The notes beneath the pieces are model-generated. The model was given only the letters and a program-made list of their open reading frames with translations. It was not told where the DNA came from and searched no databases. Position numbers and translations under genes: made by a program. Below are positions 19,237-27,883 of a stretch of 64,000 nucleotides of DNA, piece by piece. The first letter of the stretch is position 1. The number at the start of each line of letters is the position of its first letter. The stretch is from UBA1351 sp963677625 (GTDB taxonomy: Bacteria; Bacillota; Clostridia; Lachnospirales; Vallitaleaceae). The stretch covers positions 1-64,000 of the forward strand of contig CAXXSW010000003.1 of the NCBI GenBank assembly GCA_963677625.2, read 5' to 3'.

Positions 19237-20561
19237 TATTTTTTCTTTTTCCTATTACTCTTCTTCATTTCTTTCAGAATTGATACAACCTCTTCTGAAA
19301 CGACTGTCATCTGATCCAGATACTCTTCTGCCTTATCTCGATTACCACTATTATAAGTTTCAATGGCTTTTTTCCCAATTTCATGTAGCTTAGAATGAGG
19401 TCTTTCAAGTTTTGCTACTAATTCCTTCACACGAGACTTATCCGTGTCTCCTTCAATCCATTTACCTAGACGGCAGCTTGTATGGTCGCCGATTTTACTA
19501 GCTTCTAGGGTTTCATAACCCAAAACCATATTATAAACTTTCCATCTCCATGAAAGGTGGTCACTAATACAAATCTCAATTTGTGTTTTCATGTTTAATT
19601 CCAGATCACTGTTTAGAAGTTCTACTCTCATATCATCGACTACTTTAGAAACCGCGTTAAAAGCCATTCCTGTCTTGTTGGTTTCTTCCTGTAGGACCTT
19701 GGCTTGTTCATTGACTATCTGAATTGCACTAGACATTTCCTGACTAGATGCTGTCTGTTCTTGAATATTAGCACTGATTTCCATGAAAGATTTACTGATA
19801 TCACTTAAGCTATCTTTCATATCCTCTAGGCCTTGAACTGCTGTACTCATTTTTTCTTTTCCTAGTTCAAAGGACTGATTAGAATGGGTAATGGCTGTAT
19901 CAGATTCTTCAATTTTACCTGATAAATCGCTAACAACCTTCTGAATAAAATCTACTTGCTGGTTTGTAGACTCTGCTAATTTTCTAATCTCATCTGCAAC
20001 GACTGCAAATCCTCTTCCGTGTTCACCTGCCCTAGCAGCTTCAATGGATGCGTTAAGAGCTAAGAGATTTGTTTGGTCTGCAACGCCTTTAATGATTCTC
20101 ACCATATCTGTAATCTTCTGTGCTTCATCATTAACATCGTTCATGATACGTTGAACATTTTTTGATTCCTCATATGTAACATTAATCTGGTCAAAAGCTT
20201 CATCAAAGTGATTCATAGATAGATTGGCCGTTTCAACAGATTCCAAAGCTTTGGAATTAGAGCTTTCAACAAATCTTGAAATATCTTCAATAGAAGATGT
20301 CATCTGCATACTACCGCTAGCTACACCTTCCACCATTCTGTTTTGCTTATCAACTGCTAGCAACATGTCTCTAACATAATCGAGTTCAGTAATATATTTG
20401 AACAAACTATTTACTTGTTTCAATACATTCACCTTCTCATTACGACTCATTTCTAGTTTTTCTTCATACTCAGCTCTAATAGCTTCTACTTCATTAAGAC
20501 CTGCTACTTGTTGATTACCCGATGTATCTTTCTTCTTAACACCTTCTCTTTTAAAAAACAT
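19236..20561 (-). CDS. Cytoplasmic methyl-accepting chemoreceptor with CZB domain
   Basis: Soluble chemoreceptor of 441 residues without membrane segments. A long coiled coil holds the highly conserved signalling tip QTNLLALNASIEAARAGEHG, which contacts CheA/CheW. The C-terminus is a chemoreceptor zinc-binding domain: HLSWRWKV, then SCRLGKW and HSKLHEIG supply the His, Cys, His and His expected as ligands. Such CZB receptors sense zinc or oxidants; in the diguanylate cyclase DgcZ the same domain responds to zinc. AGGAGG lies before the ATG. It is first in a run with an AraC regulator and a c-di-GMP phosphodiesterase. Confidence 0.92.
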   Translation of the reverse strand: MFFKREGVKKKDTSGNQQVAGLNEVEAIRAEYEEKLEMSRNEKVNVLKQVNSLFKYITELDYVRDMLLAVDKQNRMVEGVASGSMQMTSSIEDISRFVESSNSKALESVETANLSMNHFDEAFDQINVTYEESKNVQRIMNDVNDEAQKITDMVRIIKGVADQTNLLALNASIEAARAGEHGRGFAVVADEIRKLAESTNQQVDFIQKVVSDLSGKIEESDTAITHSNQSFELGKEKMSTAVQGLEDMKDSLSDISKSFMEISANIQEQTASSQEMSSAIQIVNEQAKVLQEETNKTGMAFNAVSKVVDDMRVELLNSDLELNMKTQIEICISDHLSWRWKVYNMVLGYETLEASKIGDHTSCRLGKWIEGDTDKSRVKELVAKLERPHSKLHEIGKKAIETYNSGNRDKAEEYLDQMTVVSEEVVSILKEMKKSNRKKKK

Positions 20562-20644
20562 TAACGCCTCCTAATCTACCCCGCTCATACTTATAATTCC
20601 TATTGTAAACAATACTTGTAACAAAAGCAACAAATCAGTATTAG

Positions 20645-20679
20645 AAAAAGAGCTGCTTATTTTAAATCTACAGCTCTTC
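20645..20679 (-). terminator. Intrinsic terminator of the hydrogenase operon
   Basis: On the minus strand an AAGAGCTG/CAGCTCTT stem is followed by TTTCTAAT directly downstream of the catalytic subunit gene. Confidence 0.82.
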
Positions 20680-20689
20680 CCACTTAATA

Positions 20690-22447
20690 CTAACCTCGTT
20701 TAACATAGTAGGTATGTAGCAATTCATGACTCTTATGTCCATTGGGTGCTACTAAAAACTTCTCATAGAGTTCCTGTATTCCTTGGTTTTCATGAGATTT
20801 ACGAAGGGCTTTTCCTTCATCTTCACGATAAATAGCATTCATACGCTTTTGTCTAACTTCTTCAGTCGTCATTCTAGGTTGACCACCACCACTAATACAT
20901 CCACCTGGACAAGCCATTATTTCGATAAAGAGGTACGGTGATTTACCCTCTCGAATCTCTTCCATCAATATTCTGGCATTAGAAAGTCCACTGGCTACTG
21001 CCACCTTAACTTCTTTACCTTCTAATCCTTCATATTCAGGAAGTACATCCCTAAAACTTACACTCCCTTCTTTAATAGATTCCAGGCCCATTACCGCTTC
21101 TACGTGAAGATTTGCAAAAGGTGCTTCCCTCCCTGTGACAACTTCATAAACGGTTCTTAAAGCGGCTTCCATAACTCCACCCGTAGTTCCAAAGATGTCT
21201 GCTGCTCCTGATGACAAACCAAAGGGTCTATCAAAGGATTCATCAGCCAATAACCTAAATTCAATACCTGCATCTTTTATCATTTTGGCTAGTTCTCTTG
21301 TTGTTAAAACAACATCAACATCCTCTATCATCTCCTGACGGTCAACCTCGAATTTTTTAGCAGTGCATGGCATAATAGAGACGACAAACATATCATCTTT
21401 TTTTACACCGATCGTTTCCGCATAATAGTTTTTAGCTAGTGCGCCAAGCATCATATGAGGAGACTTACATGTTGACAGATGTTCCAATTGATCTGGAAAG
21501 TTATGTTCAATATACTTAATCCAACCAGGGCTACAAGATGTTATCATTGGAAGACTGACCTTTTCTCCATCTAAAAACTCTTTTACTCTACCTAAAAACT
21601 CAGTTCCTTCTTCTAAAATAGTTAAGTCTGCCGCGAAGTTTGTATCAAAAACATCATCAAACCCAAGCATACGAAGGGCTGCTGCCATCTTACCTGTGAC
21701 TAGAGTACCAGCTTCGTAACCAAATTCTTCACCAAGGGCTGCCCTAACAGCTGGTGCTGTTTGAACTACAACCCGCTTATCTGGATCATTAATCGCATCC
21801 CAAACGTCTTGTATATAACTTTTCTCCTTAAGAGCTCCTGTAGGGCATACAGTTGTGCATTGGCCACAGAAAGTACAGTTAATATCCATAAGCTCGAACT
21901 CCTCAGCAGGACCTACAAAAGACTTAAATCCCCTATTTTGACTGTTTAGAACACCAACTCCCTGAATATCATTACATACAGTCACACACCGCCTACAAAG
22001 AATGCATTTGGACAAATCTCTTTCAATGGATGGATTTGATGCATCTATTACCCCTGGTTTAGACTTCTCTCCTTCATAGGGATTTTCTTCTGTAATTTGC
22101 AGAGATTGACCTAGTTCCTGAAACTCACAGGAACCATTTCTTGAACAAATCAAACAGTTTTGATTATGATCAGACATTAGGAGTTCATAGACCACTTTCC
22201 TTGCCTTCCGCACTTTTTCGGTATTAGTCTTAACTACCATACCTTCCTTGACCTTGGCCATACAAGAAGCCTGTAATGTCTTAGCCCCTTCTACTTCCAC
22301 AACACAAACGCGGCATGAGCCAATCGCATGTACACCCTCCAAGTAACAGAAACTAGGAATATTAATACCATTTTCTTTGGCTGCTTCTATAATGGTCAAG
22401 TCATCATTACATTCAATCATCTTATTATTAATGGTTAATGATACCAT
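20690..22447 (-). CDS. hydA: [FeFe]-hydrogenase catalytic subunit
   Basis: Catalytic subunit (585 residues) of a multisubunit NAD(P)-linked [FeFe]-hydrogenase (HydA/HndD type). Clusters visible: [2Fe-2S] by C34, C45, C48, C62; His-Cys3 cluster by H94, C98, C101, C107; two [4Fe-4S] by C148/151/154/158 and C191/194/197/201. The H-cluster motifs are TSCSPGW (303-309), MPCTAKKFE (359-367) and EIMACPGGCISGGGQP (509-524). The first motif is usually TSCCPxW; here the second cysteine of the pair is serine (codon AGC). It follows the HydB-like gene by nine bases and ends in a terminator. It probably oxidises or evolves H2 with ferredoxin and pyridine nucleotide. Confidence 0.93.
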   Translation of the reverse strand: MVSLTINNKMIECNDDLTIIEAAKENGINIPSFCYLEGVHAIGSCRVCVVEVEGAKTLQASCMAKVKEGMVVKTNTEKVRKARKVVYELLMSDHNQNCLICSRNGSCEFQELGQSLQITEENPYEGEKSKPGVIDASNPSIERDLSKCILCRRCVTVCNDIQGVGVLNSQNRGFKSFVGPAEEFELMDINCTFCGQCTTVCPTGALKEKSYIQDVWDAINDPDKRVVVQTAPAVRAALGEEFGYEAGTLVTGKMAAALRMLGFDDVFDTNFAADLTILEEGTEFLGRVKEFLDGEKVSLPMITSCSPGWIKYIEHNFPDQLEHLSTCKSPHMMLGALAKNYYAETIGVKKDDMFVVSIMPCTAKKFEVDRQEMIEDVDVVLTTRELAKMIKDAGIEFRLLADESFDRPFGLSSGAADIFGTTGGVMEAALRTVYEVVTGREAPFANLHVEAVMGLESIKEGSVSFRDVLPEYEGLEGKEVKVAVASGLSNARILMEEIREGKSPYLFIEIMACPGGCISGGGQPRMTTEEVRQKRMNAIYREDEGKALRKSHENQGIQELYEKFLVAPNGHKSHELLHTYYVKRG

Positions 22448-22456
22448 ATGTACCTC

Positions 22457-25400
22457 CTATCTTCTGTCACAGCGTAGGCATCGCATCGCTTCTGCCATGG
22501 CATTCAATTTATGGTAGCCCTTAGAGACCTCTTTAAAGTTTTCTCTTCTTTCATCTGAACTTAGCATCCTTCTTTCAAAACGCATATGTTCATCAGGAGA
22601 ATCATCGTCTCTTGCCAAAGGAATCTGTATATCTTCGCCTTTATTTAGGTCACCACTTCCGCCTAAATACCTGTCAATGGCTATGGCTGCTCGTTTACCA
22701 TCTGCAATAGCCCAGATAGCCGTATCAGGACCTCTTACAACATCTCCACCGGCAAAAACACCTTCCATTCTTGTCATGCCTGTCGTTGCCTCTACCACAA
22801 AGGTTCCCCAAGGTGTCATTTCAATCAGATCCTTATCAATAAAAGGTAGATCACTGTGTTGGCTAACAGCCGGAATGACCATATCCACCTTCATGGTATA
22901 TTCTGTTCCAACTTCCTTAACAGGACGTCTTCGTCCAGATGAGTCAAAAAGACCCTGACTTAAATTTACCAGATGAATACCACTCACATTTCCCTGACCT
23001 TCAATAAGAACAGGTGCTACCAACTCATGAAGATGAACACCTTCCTCCACTGCTTCTTCTACCTCCCTACGATCAGCAGGCATATCTTTTTCTTCTCTTC
23101 TATAAATAACATGTACTTCCTTAGCACCAAGTCTAAGCGCACTTCTAGCAGCATCCATAGCTGTAGAACCACCACCAATAACGGCAACAATATCTCCTAC
23201 AGAAACATCTTCTCCCATGTTAATATCTCTTAAGAAGTCAAGACCGGGATATACACCATTTAGATTTTCTCCTTCAATGCCCATAGAGTTACTATACTGT
23301 GTTCCTGTAGCAATATATATAGCATCATGTTCTACTTTTATTTCGTCAAAAGCTACATCTTTACCAATTTCCGTGTTTAAAAGGATATTGACGCCTGACT
23401 GTTTCAAAATATCAATTTCTTTTTGCAGAACTTCTTTTGGCAAACGATATTCAGGTATACCATAACGAAGAATACCACCAGCATGCTTCTGACTGTCATA
23501 GACTGTCACTTCATGACCAGTCTGAGCTAAATAATAACCACACGTAAGTCCTGAGGGACCAGCACCAATAACAGCAACTTTTTTGCCTGTAGGTGGATAT
23601 TGTATAGTTCTAAAAGGCTCATTCATCTCGAAAACTTTGTCAGAAATATAACGTTTAACATCGGCAATAGCAAGAGATTCATCTAACATAGCCCGCTGGC
23701 ATTTGCTTTCACAGGGATGAGTACAAACCCTTCCACAAACAGCAGGAAATGGATTTTCACGACGAATAAGATTATAAGCATCCATAACTCTTCCTTCACT
23801 AACAAGTGCCAAATATCCAGGTACATTAACTCCAGCCGGACAGGCATTCTGACAGGGTGACATAAATAGGTCTGAACAAACTCCAGCCGGACATTTACTA
23901 TCCCGGATATGAGTTTCATACTCCTCCCTGAAATACTTAATAGTTGATAAAACCGGATTTGGTGCTGTCTGTCCAAGTCCACAAAGAGCAGACTCCTTAA
24001 TACTTTCCCCAAGTTCTATTAAGAGTTCAATATCTCCTTCTTGCCCCTGTCCTTTTGTAATTCTTTCAAGAATTTCCAACATTCTTTTGGTTCCAAGTCT
24101 ACAGGGAACACATTTACCACATGATTCATCCTGGACGAACTCCATGAAGAATTTTGCTACATCCACCATGCAGTTATCCTCATCCATAATGATTAAACCG
24201 CCGGAACCCATAATTGCTCCTTTTTCCTTTAGTGAATCATAATCCACAGGCGTATTTAGGGCTTCATTTGTCAGACATCCACCTGATGGTCCACCTGTTT
24301 GTGCCGCTTTAAACTTCTTATTGTTCTTTATACCGCCACCAATATCAAAAATAATATCTCCAAGCGTAACCCCCATGGGAACTTCAACTATACCAGCATT
24401 GCGAACTGCTCCTGCAATGGCAAAAACTTTGGTTCCTTTACTTTTCTCGGTCCCAAACCGCTTAAACCAATTGGTACCATTGAGAATAATCATAGGTATA
24501 TTAGCCAATGTCTCAACATTATTAATAACTGTCGGCTTTCCATACAAACCTGAATCCGTTGGAAAAGGTGGTTTTTGATCTGGTTCACCTCTTTTCCCTT
24601 CAATGGAATTCATTAGAGCAGTCTCTTCACCACATACAAAGGCGCCAGCACCAATACGAATTTCTACATCAAAAGAAAAATCAGAATTGAAAATATTATT
24701 TCCTAGCAGTCCTTCTTGTCTTGCCTGATTAATTGCATGGGTCAGACGATCAACAGCCAATGGATACTCTGCACGTATATAAATAACACCCTTGCTGGCT
24801 CCAATGGCATATCCACCTATGGCCATCCCCTCTATAATCGAATGGGGATCACCTTCCAATAAACAACGATCCATAAAGGCACCCGGGTCACCTTCATCTG
24901 CATTACATATGATATACTTCTGTTCGCTTTTTGATCCAGCACCAAAAGACCACTTAAGTCCAGTTGGAAAACCTCCCCCACCTCGACCTCGAAGTCCTGA
25001 ATCCATAATTTCCTTAACAACATCTTCTGGCTTCTTCTCTTTGATTACATAGTACAGGCTATGATAACCATCATTACCTATATAAGCATCTAAGCTGTGA
25101 TAGTCCATAAGACCACAATTCTTCAGAACAAGTTTCTGCTGTTTACTGAAAAAAGGTATATCACGCATATGTTCAAAATACTCATGTTTCACCTGATCAA
25201 AATAGCATTTTTCTGTGACAATTCGATTATGTAGAAGATGTTCATAAACAATATGGTCAATATCTGATCCAATCAACTTGCAATAGTAAACATCATCCGG
25301 CTGAATATATATAGAAGGCCCCATATCACATGCGCCAATACATCCAGTCTGGTTAATTTTCACCTGATCACTAAGTTCATATTTTTTCAGTGCACTTTGC

Positions 25401-25537
25401 ATTTCACGGTAAATAGATTCACAATTTGCTGATATGCAACCAGCTCCATAGCAAATATTAACTATCTTATCCATTTTCTTCAGCATCTGGTTTCGATTGA
25501 ATTTTATTAAATTCAGTTCTTCAAATGTCTTAATCAT
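22457..25537 (-). CDS. hydB: NuoF-like hydrogenase subunit fused to GltD-like flavoprotein
   Basis: A 1026-residue fusion. Part one resembles HydB/HndC/NuoF: thioredoxin-like [2Fe-2S] site (C29, C34, C66, C70), NADH/FMN-binding GLRGRGGGGFPTG (181-193), EGDPHSIIEG (228-237), and a [4Fe-4S] site C473, C476, C479, C519. Part two, from about 550, resembles the GltD/NfnB class: cysteine motifs at C562, C566, C601, C605, C609, C613, FAD-binding VIGAGPSG (656-663), a second dinucleotide fold IGGGSTAMD (787-795), and FAGGDVVRG (928-936). It ends CLRCDRR. The extra domain may give NADPH or bifurcation capability; this is inference. It sits between the NuoE-like and catalytic genes with tight spacing. 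Confidence 0.9.
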   Translation of the reverse strand: MIKTFEELNLIKFNRNQMLKKMDKIVNICYGAGCISANCESIYREMQSALKKYELSDQVKINQTGCIGACDMGPSIYIQPDDVYYCKLIGSDIDHIVYEHLLHNRIVTEKCYFDQVKHEYFEHMRDIPFFSKQQKLVLKNCGLMDYHSLDAYIGNDGYHSLYYVIKEKKPEDVVKEIMDSGLRGRGGGGFPTGLKWSFGAGSKSEQKYIICNADEGDPGAFMDRCLLEGDPHSIIEGMAIGGYAIGASKGVIYIRAEYPLAVDRLTHAINQARQEGLLGNNIFNSDFSFDVEIRIGAGAFVCGEETALMNSIEGKRGEPDQKPPFPTDSGLYGKPTVINNVETLANIPMIILNGTNWFKRFGTEKSKGTKVFAIAGAVRNAGIVEVPMGVTLGDIIFDIGGGIKNNKKFKAAQTGGPSGGCLTNEALNTPVDYDSLKEKGAIMGSGGLIIMDEDNCMVDVAKFFMEFVQDESCGKCVPCRLGTKRMLEILERITKGQGQEGDIELLIELGESIKESALCGLGQTAPNPVLSTIKYFREEYETHIRDSKCPAGVCSDLFMSPCQNACPAGVNVPGYLALVSEGRVMDAYNLIRRENPFPAVCGRVCTHPCESKCQRAMLDESLAIADVKRYISDKVFEMNEPFRTIQYPPTGKKVAVIGAGPSGLTCGYYLAQTGHEVTVYDSQKHAGGILRYGIPEYRLPKEVLQKEIDILKQSGVNILLNTEIGKDVAFDEIKVEHDAIYIATGTQYSNSMGIEGENLNGVYPGLDFLRDINMGEDVSVGDIVAVIGGGSTAMDAARSALRLGAKEVHVIYRREEKDMPADRREVEEAVEEGVHLHELVAPVLIEGQGNVSGIHLVNLSQGLFDSSGRRRPVKEVGTEYTMKVDMVIPAVSQHSDLPFIDKDLIEMTPWGTFVVEATTGMTRMEGVFAGGDVVRGPDTAIWAIADGKRAAIAIDRYLGGSGDLNKGEDIQIPLARDDDSPDEHMRFERRMLSSDERRENFKEVSKGYHKLNAMAEAMRCLRCDRR

Positions 25538-25548
25538 CTAATCCCCCT

Positions 25549-26046
25549 TTATTCTAGATCATCCAAAATATCCAAGATCTTGTCCGCCTTGACCTGCATA
25601 AAGACCTGATCGTTAATAGCCATAGCAGGGGCCAAACCACAGGCACCAATACATCTGGTTATTTCCAATGAATAGAGACCATCTTCACTGGTCTCACCGA
25701 CATCTATACCAAGGACTTCCTTCATCCGTGTAATTATCTTTTTCCCACCACGAACATAACAGGCTGTTCCTAGACAGACCTTCACTACATATTTACCTTT
25801 TTTCTCTTTAGAAAATAAGGCATAAAAACTGACTACACCTGATACTTTTGATAAAGGAATTTTCATCTTATCTGCAATATGTTCCTGCAAAGTAATAGGC
25901 AGATAACCATATGCTGCTTGTGCCATATGAAGTATCTGAATTAGATTTTTCTCGTCATAATCATAGTCTTCAATCACATCATCTACAAAAGCTATAAGCT
26001 CATCATCTGTCATATCATCCCAATTACACTTTGTCTTCGTTTCCAT
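25549..26046 (-). CDS. hydC: NuoE-like [2Fe-2S] hydrogenase subunit
   Basis: Thioredoxin-like ferredoxin subunit (165 residues) of the NuoE/HydC/HndA family that relays electrons between the flavin subunit and the rest of the hydrogenase. The binding cysteines are C91 and C96 (CLGTAC) and C132 and C136 (CIGAC). The N-terminal helical bundle with AAYGYLP and VSGVVSFYALFS is typical. It starts after AAGGGGGG and is followed 11 bases later by the fused HydB-like gene. Full length. Confidence 0.92.
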   Translation of the reverse strand: METKTKCNWDDMTDDELIAFVDDVIEDYDYDEKNLIQILHMAQAAYGYLPITLQEHIADKMKIPLSKVSGVVSFYALFSKEKKGKYVVKVCLGTACYVRGGKKIITRMKEVLGIDVGETSEDGLYSLEITRCIGACGLAPAMAINDQVFMQVKADKILDILDDLE

Positions 26047-26084
26047 AGTGCCCCCCTTTCAGGTTCTGGATTTACAGCTACCTT

Positions 26085-26393
26085 CTAAACTTCTGACATC
26101 ATCATTTTTTTAAGGTCATCTATCTGTTTATGAAGTTTATCAATTGCTTTTTCATGGTCTCTTATTTCATCTAAAAGTTCCAGTTTTTTTAGTTCAAGCT
26201 CCTTGGTATCAGGATTACTTAATAATTTGATTTCCCTTTCAACTTCCATTAGTTCATCTTCCATACTCTTCCAAGCCATACCAAGACTTTTATCAAAGTC
26301 TCCTCCATGAATATACTTCTCAACACAATTCATTTCATACTCAATGTGACTTTTACGCCTCAAATAAGTCATTAACCTTTCCATTTCGCCCAT
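26085..26393 (-). CDS. Hypothetical coiled-coil protein, first gene of hydrogenase operon
   Basis: A 102-residue charged protein predicted to be helical, with a long heptad-like stretch (about 45-97) rich in Glu, Lys and Leu and ending in Met-Met-Met. One cysteine, no metal motif, no membrane segment. I do not recognise the family. It starts after AGGAAAGG; an ATG three codons in is equally plausible. It lies 38 bases upstream of the NuoE-like gene on the same strand, so it is likely the leading gene of the hydrogenase transcript. A role in assembly or regulation of the enzyme is only a guess from position. Confidence 0.6.
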   Translation of the reverse strand: MGEMERLMTYLRRKSHIEYEMNCVEKYIHGGDFDKSLGMAWKSMEDELMEVEREIKLLSNPDTKELELKKLELLDEIRDHEKAIDKLHKQIDDLKKMMMSEV

Positions 26394-26649
26394 CCTTTCC
26401 TAAAAATAATTATTACCATAGTTAACATACTCTATAGCTTATGTCCATCTCCCAAATAAGTCAGTAAAAGCAAAGTAAGCAAAACAGACCTATGAAATTT
26501 CATAAGTCATCCCATCAAGGGCTAGATTAGCCTGATTAAACTAAGCTTCTATACGTTCGTATATGTCTTCTTATTCAGTTATTCATTGTTATAAGTAAGT
26601 TCAAATTCAGTCTAAGAAAGTATGATTTGCTGTGAGGGAATGTGAAAGA

Positions 26650-26689
26650 ATTGTCAAATTATAGCATTTGAATGATTGTTAAATTATAG
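26650..26689. repeat. Tandem 15-base direct repeat upstream of hydrogenase operon
   Basis: ATTGTCAAATTATAG (26650-26664) and ATTGTTAAATTATAG (26675-26689) differ at one base and are spaced 25 bases start to start. This spacing could suit a dimeric regulator bound on one DNA face. Each resembles half of a Rex site (TTGTTAA), but the full inverted Rex consensus is not present. Confidence 0.45.
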
Positions 26690-26771
26690 GCAATCCCTTG
26701 TAAGCACCTATACATAAATTATAGTCCTCTTATGTCGTGTATGCAACTTTTTTTGTCAAAAAATACACAAG

Positions 26772-26835
26772 TGAAGGTTTTCTTGTAGGTGTCATGTCGG
26801 TCTTTTGGATATGATGCTGGAATAGAGAACTTTCC
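26772..26835 (+). repeat. Hairpin repeat element, copy 1
   Basis: A 64-base imperfect hairpin downstream of the second DUF4330 gene. It shares 58 or so of 64 positions with copy 2. Outer arms TGAAGGTT and AACTTTCC, inner arms GTGTCAT and ATGATGC; the changes relative to copy 2 give G-U pairs if read as plus-strand RNA. Confidence 0.75.
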
Positions 26836-26896
26836 TAAAATATAAGAAAGACCCCATACCGGCTTAAAAGCCACTACAGAGTCATCATTATAAATC

Positions 26897-27397
26897 TTAT
26901 TCACCAATAATTTCATATGACTCCAACTTAAAAGATAAATCTGAAGTCATAGTCGTTAGGAAATGATTTTCATTTACAACCATTTCTGCTCCCTTAAAAA
27001 ATATAATCGGCTCTTCTCGTTCCAGTTCAACTTCAACAGTTACTAAGGCTCTTTTTAGGAAAGGATGGACATCCGTTACCTCATTACCCTGATTATCGAC
27101 TAGGCTAATATAGGTATCTAGGATTTTGGTATCCGTGACTTTTCCATTAAGAAAACTTTTATCTTTAGCTAGAATATCACCTACTTGGTAGGTCTCTAGA
27201 AATTCTTCTCTGTATGGGAAGGAAAGAAAAGTTGCCTTAACCATAACTTTTTCTCCTGGAGGCTTAACTTCAATCTCTCCACCCTTTAAATAAGACGCGG
27301 CAAAAATAATCAATCCAATAACGACTACACTTAAAACAAAACCATCAATCACGTGGAGTCGATTAAAGAGAAAACCTTTTTTGTCAACTAACTTCAC
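26897..27397 (-). CDS. DUF4330 family membrane-anchored protein, second paralogue
   Basis: A 166-residue protein with one N-terminal membrane helix (VLSVVVIGLIIFAASYLKGG) and an outside domain matching the DUF4330 pattern, whose function is unknown. The domain shows the repeated design of its neighbour: a VGDILA turn, a KVTDTKIL strand and a valine-rich strand. It starts at a GTG placed immediately after the TAA of the upstream paralogue, with GGTGGTGG as ribosome site, so translation is coupled. It is the last gene of the helD run and is followed by a hairpin repeat. Confidence 0.75.
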   Translation of the reverse strand: MKLVDKKGFLFNRLHVIDGFVLSVVVIGLIIFAASYLKGGEIEVKPPGEKVMVKATFLSFPYREEFLETYQVGDILAKDKSFLNGKVTDTKILDTYISLVDNQGNEVTDVHPFLKRALVTVEVELEREEPIIFFKGAEMVVNENHFLTTMTSDLSFKLESYEIIGE

Positions 27398-27871
27398 TTA
27401 ATCCACCACCTTTACATCGACTGTTTTTCCCTCAAAACCATAATTGTCAGTCTCCAACCTAAAAACCTTACCTGATTTCATTTCATTTCCAGAAAAATCT
27501 ATATAAGGTCCGTACTTGCTGGCTTGAAGATCTAACTCAACAATGAATCGCTTATAGGAAGGATCAGTTACTCTAATAAGTTGCCCGTCAATAGCTTCAA
27601 CTTCTTCATAGGGCAGAACTTCGACACCAAGAACCCTCCCCTTTTGATTTGCATTCAGGGCAATCAGAATATCACCTGCTTGGATCGTTCCCTCAAACTC
27701 TTCCTCTATAAAATCCAGTTCTACTACAGCTTCAACGTGAACAATTGATGATGGTTGATTGTCATCACTTCCCTTTAAATAGTTGTATCCAATGATTCCC
27801 ATGCCAAGAAGGATAACGATTACCAAAAGGTCAATAATATTAAACTTCCCTTTTTTCCTTATATTTTTCAT
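27398..27871 (-). CDS. DUF4330 family membrane-anchored protein, first paralogue
   Basis: A 157-residue single-pass protein: basic start, membrane helix IIDLLVIVILLGMGIIGYNYL, then an outside domain with AGDILIALN and KGRVLGVEVLP elements similar to the downstream gene. The ATG behind AGGAG is used; a GTG four codons earlier abuts the helD stop. Paralogous pairs of this kind are common in Clostridia, and no function is established. The cotranscription with helD looks real from spacing but gives no clear functional hint. Confidence 0.75.
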   Translation of the reverse strand: MKNIRKKGKFNIIDLLVIVILLGMGIIGYNYLKGSDDNQPSSIVHVEAVVELDFIEEEFEGTIQAGDILIALNANQKGRVLGVEVLPYEEVEAIDGQLIRVTDPSYKRFIVELDLQASKYGPYIDFSGNEMKSGKVFRLETDNYGFEGKTVDVKVVD

Positions 27872-27883
27872 TTTACTCCTCAC

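Larger units (their letters stand above)
26394..26896. other. Intergenic region upstream of the hydrogenase operon
   Basis: About 500 bases without a gene. It should hold the promoter of the hydrogenase operon. I see a palindrome TATGAAATTTCATA at 26491-26504, two near-identical 15-base direct repeats at 26650-26689, and one copy of the hairpin repeat at 26772-26835. I could not assign a convincing -35/-10 pair or a known riboswitch. Confidence 0.5.

Noticed and set aside
26650..26689. Rex operator for the hydrogenase operon
   Set aside because: Only half of the TTGTTAA-N4-TTAACAA consensus is present, so it is listed only as a direct repeat.
26719..26916. 65-codon minus-strand open frame
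   Set aside because: It runs across hairpin repeat copy 1, overlaps the end of the DUF4330 gene and lacks a ribosome site; explained by the repeat.
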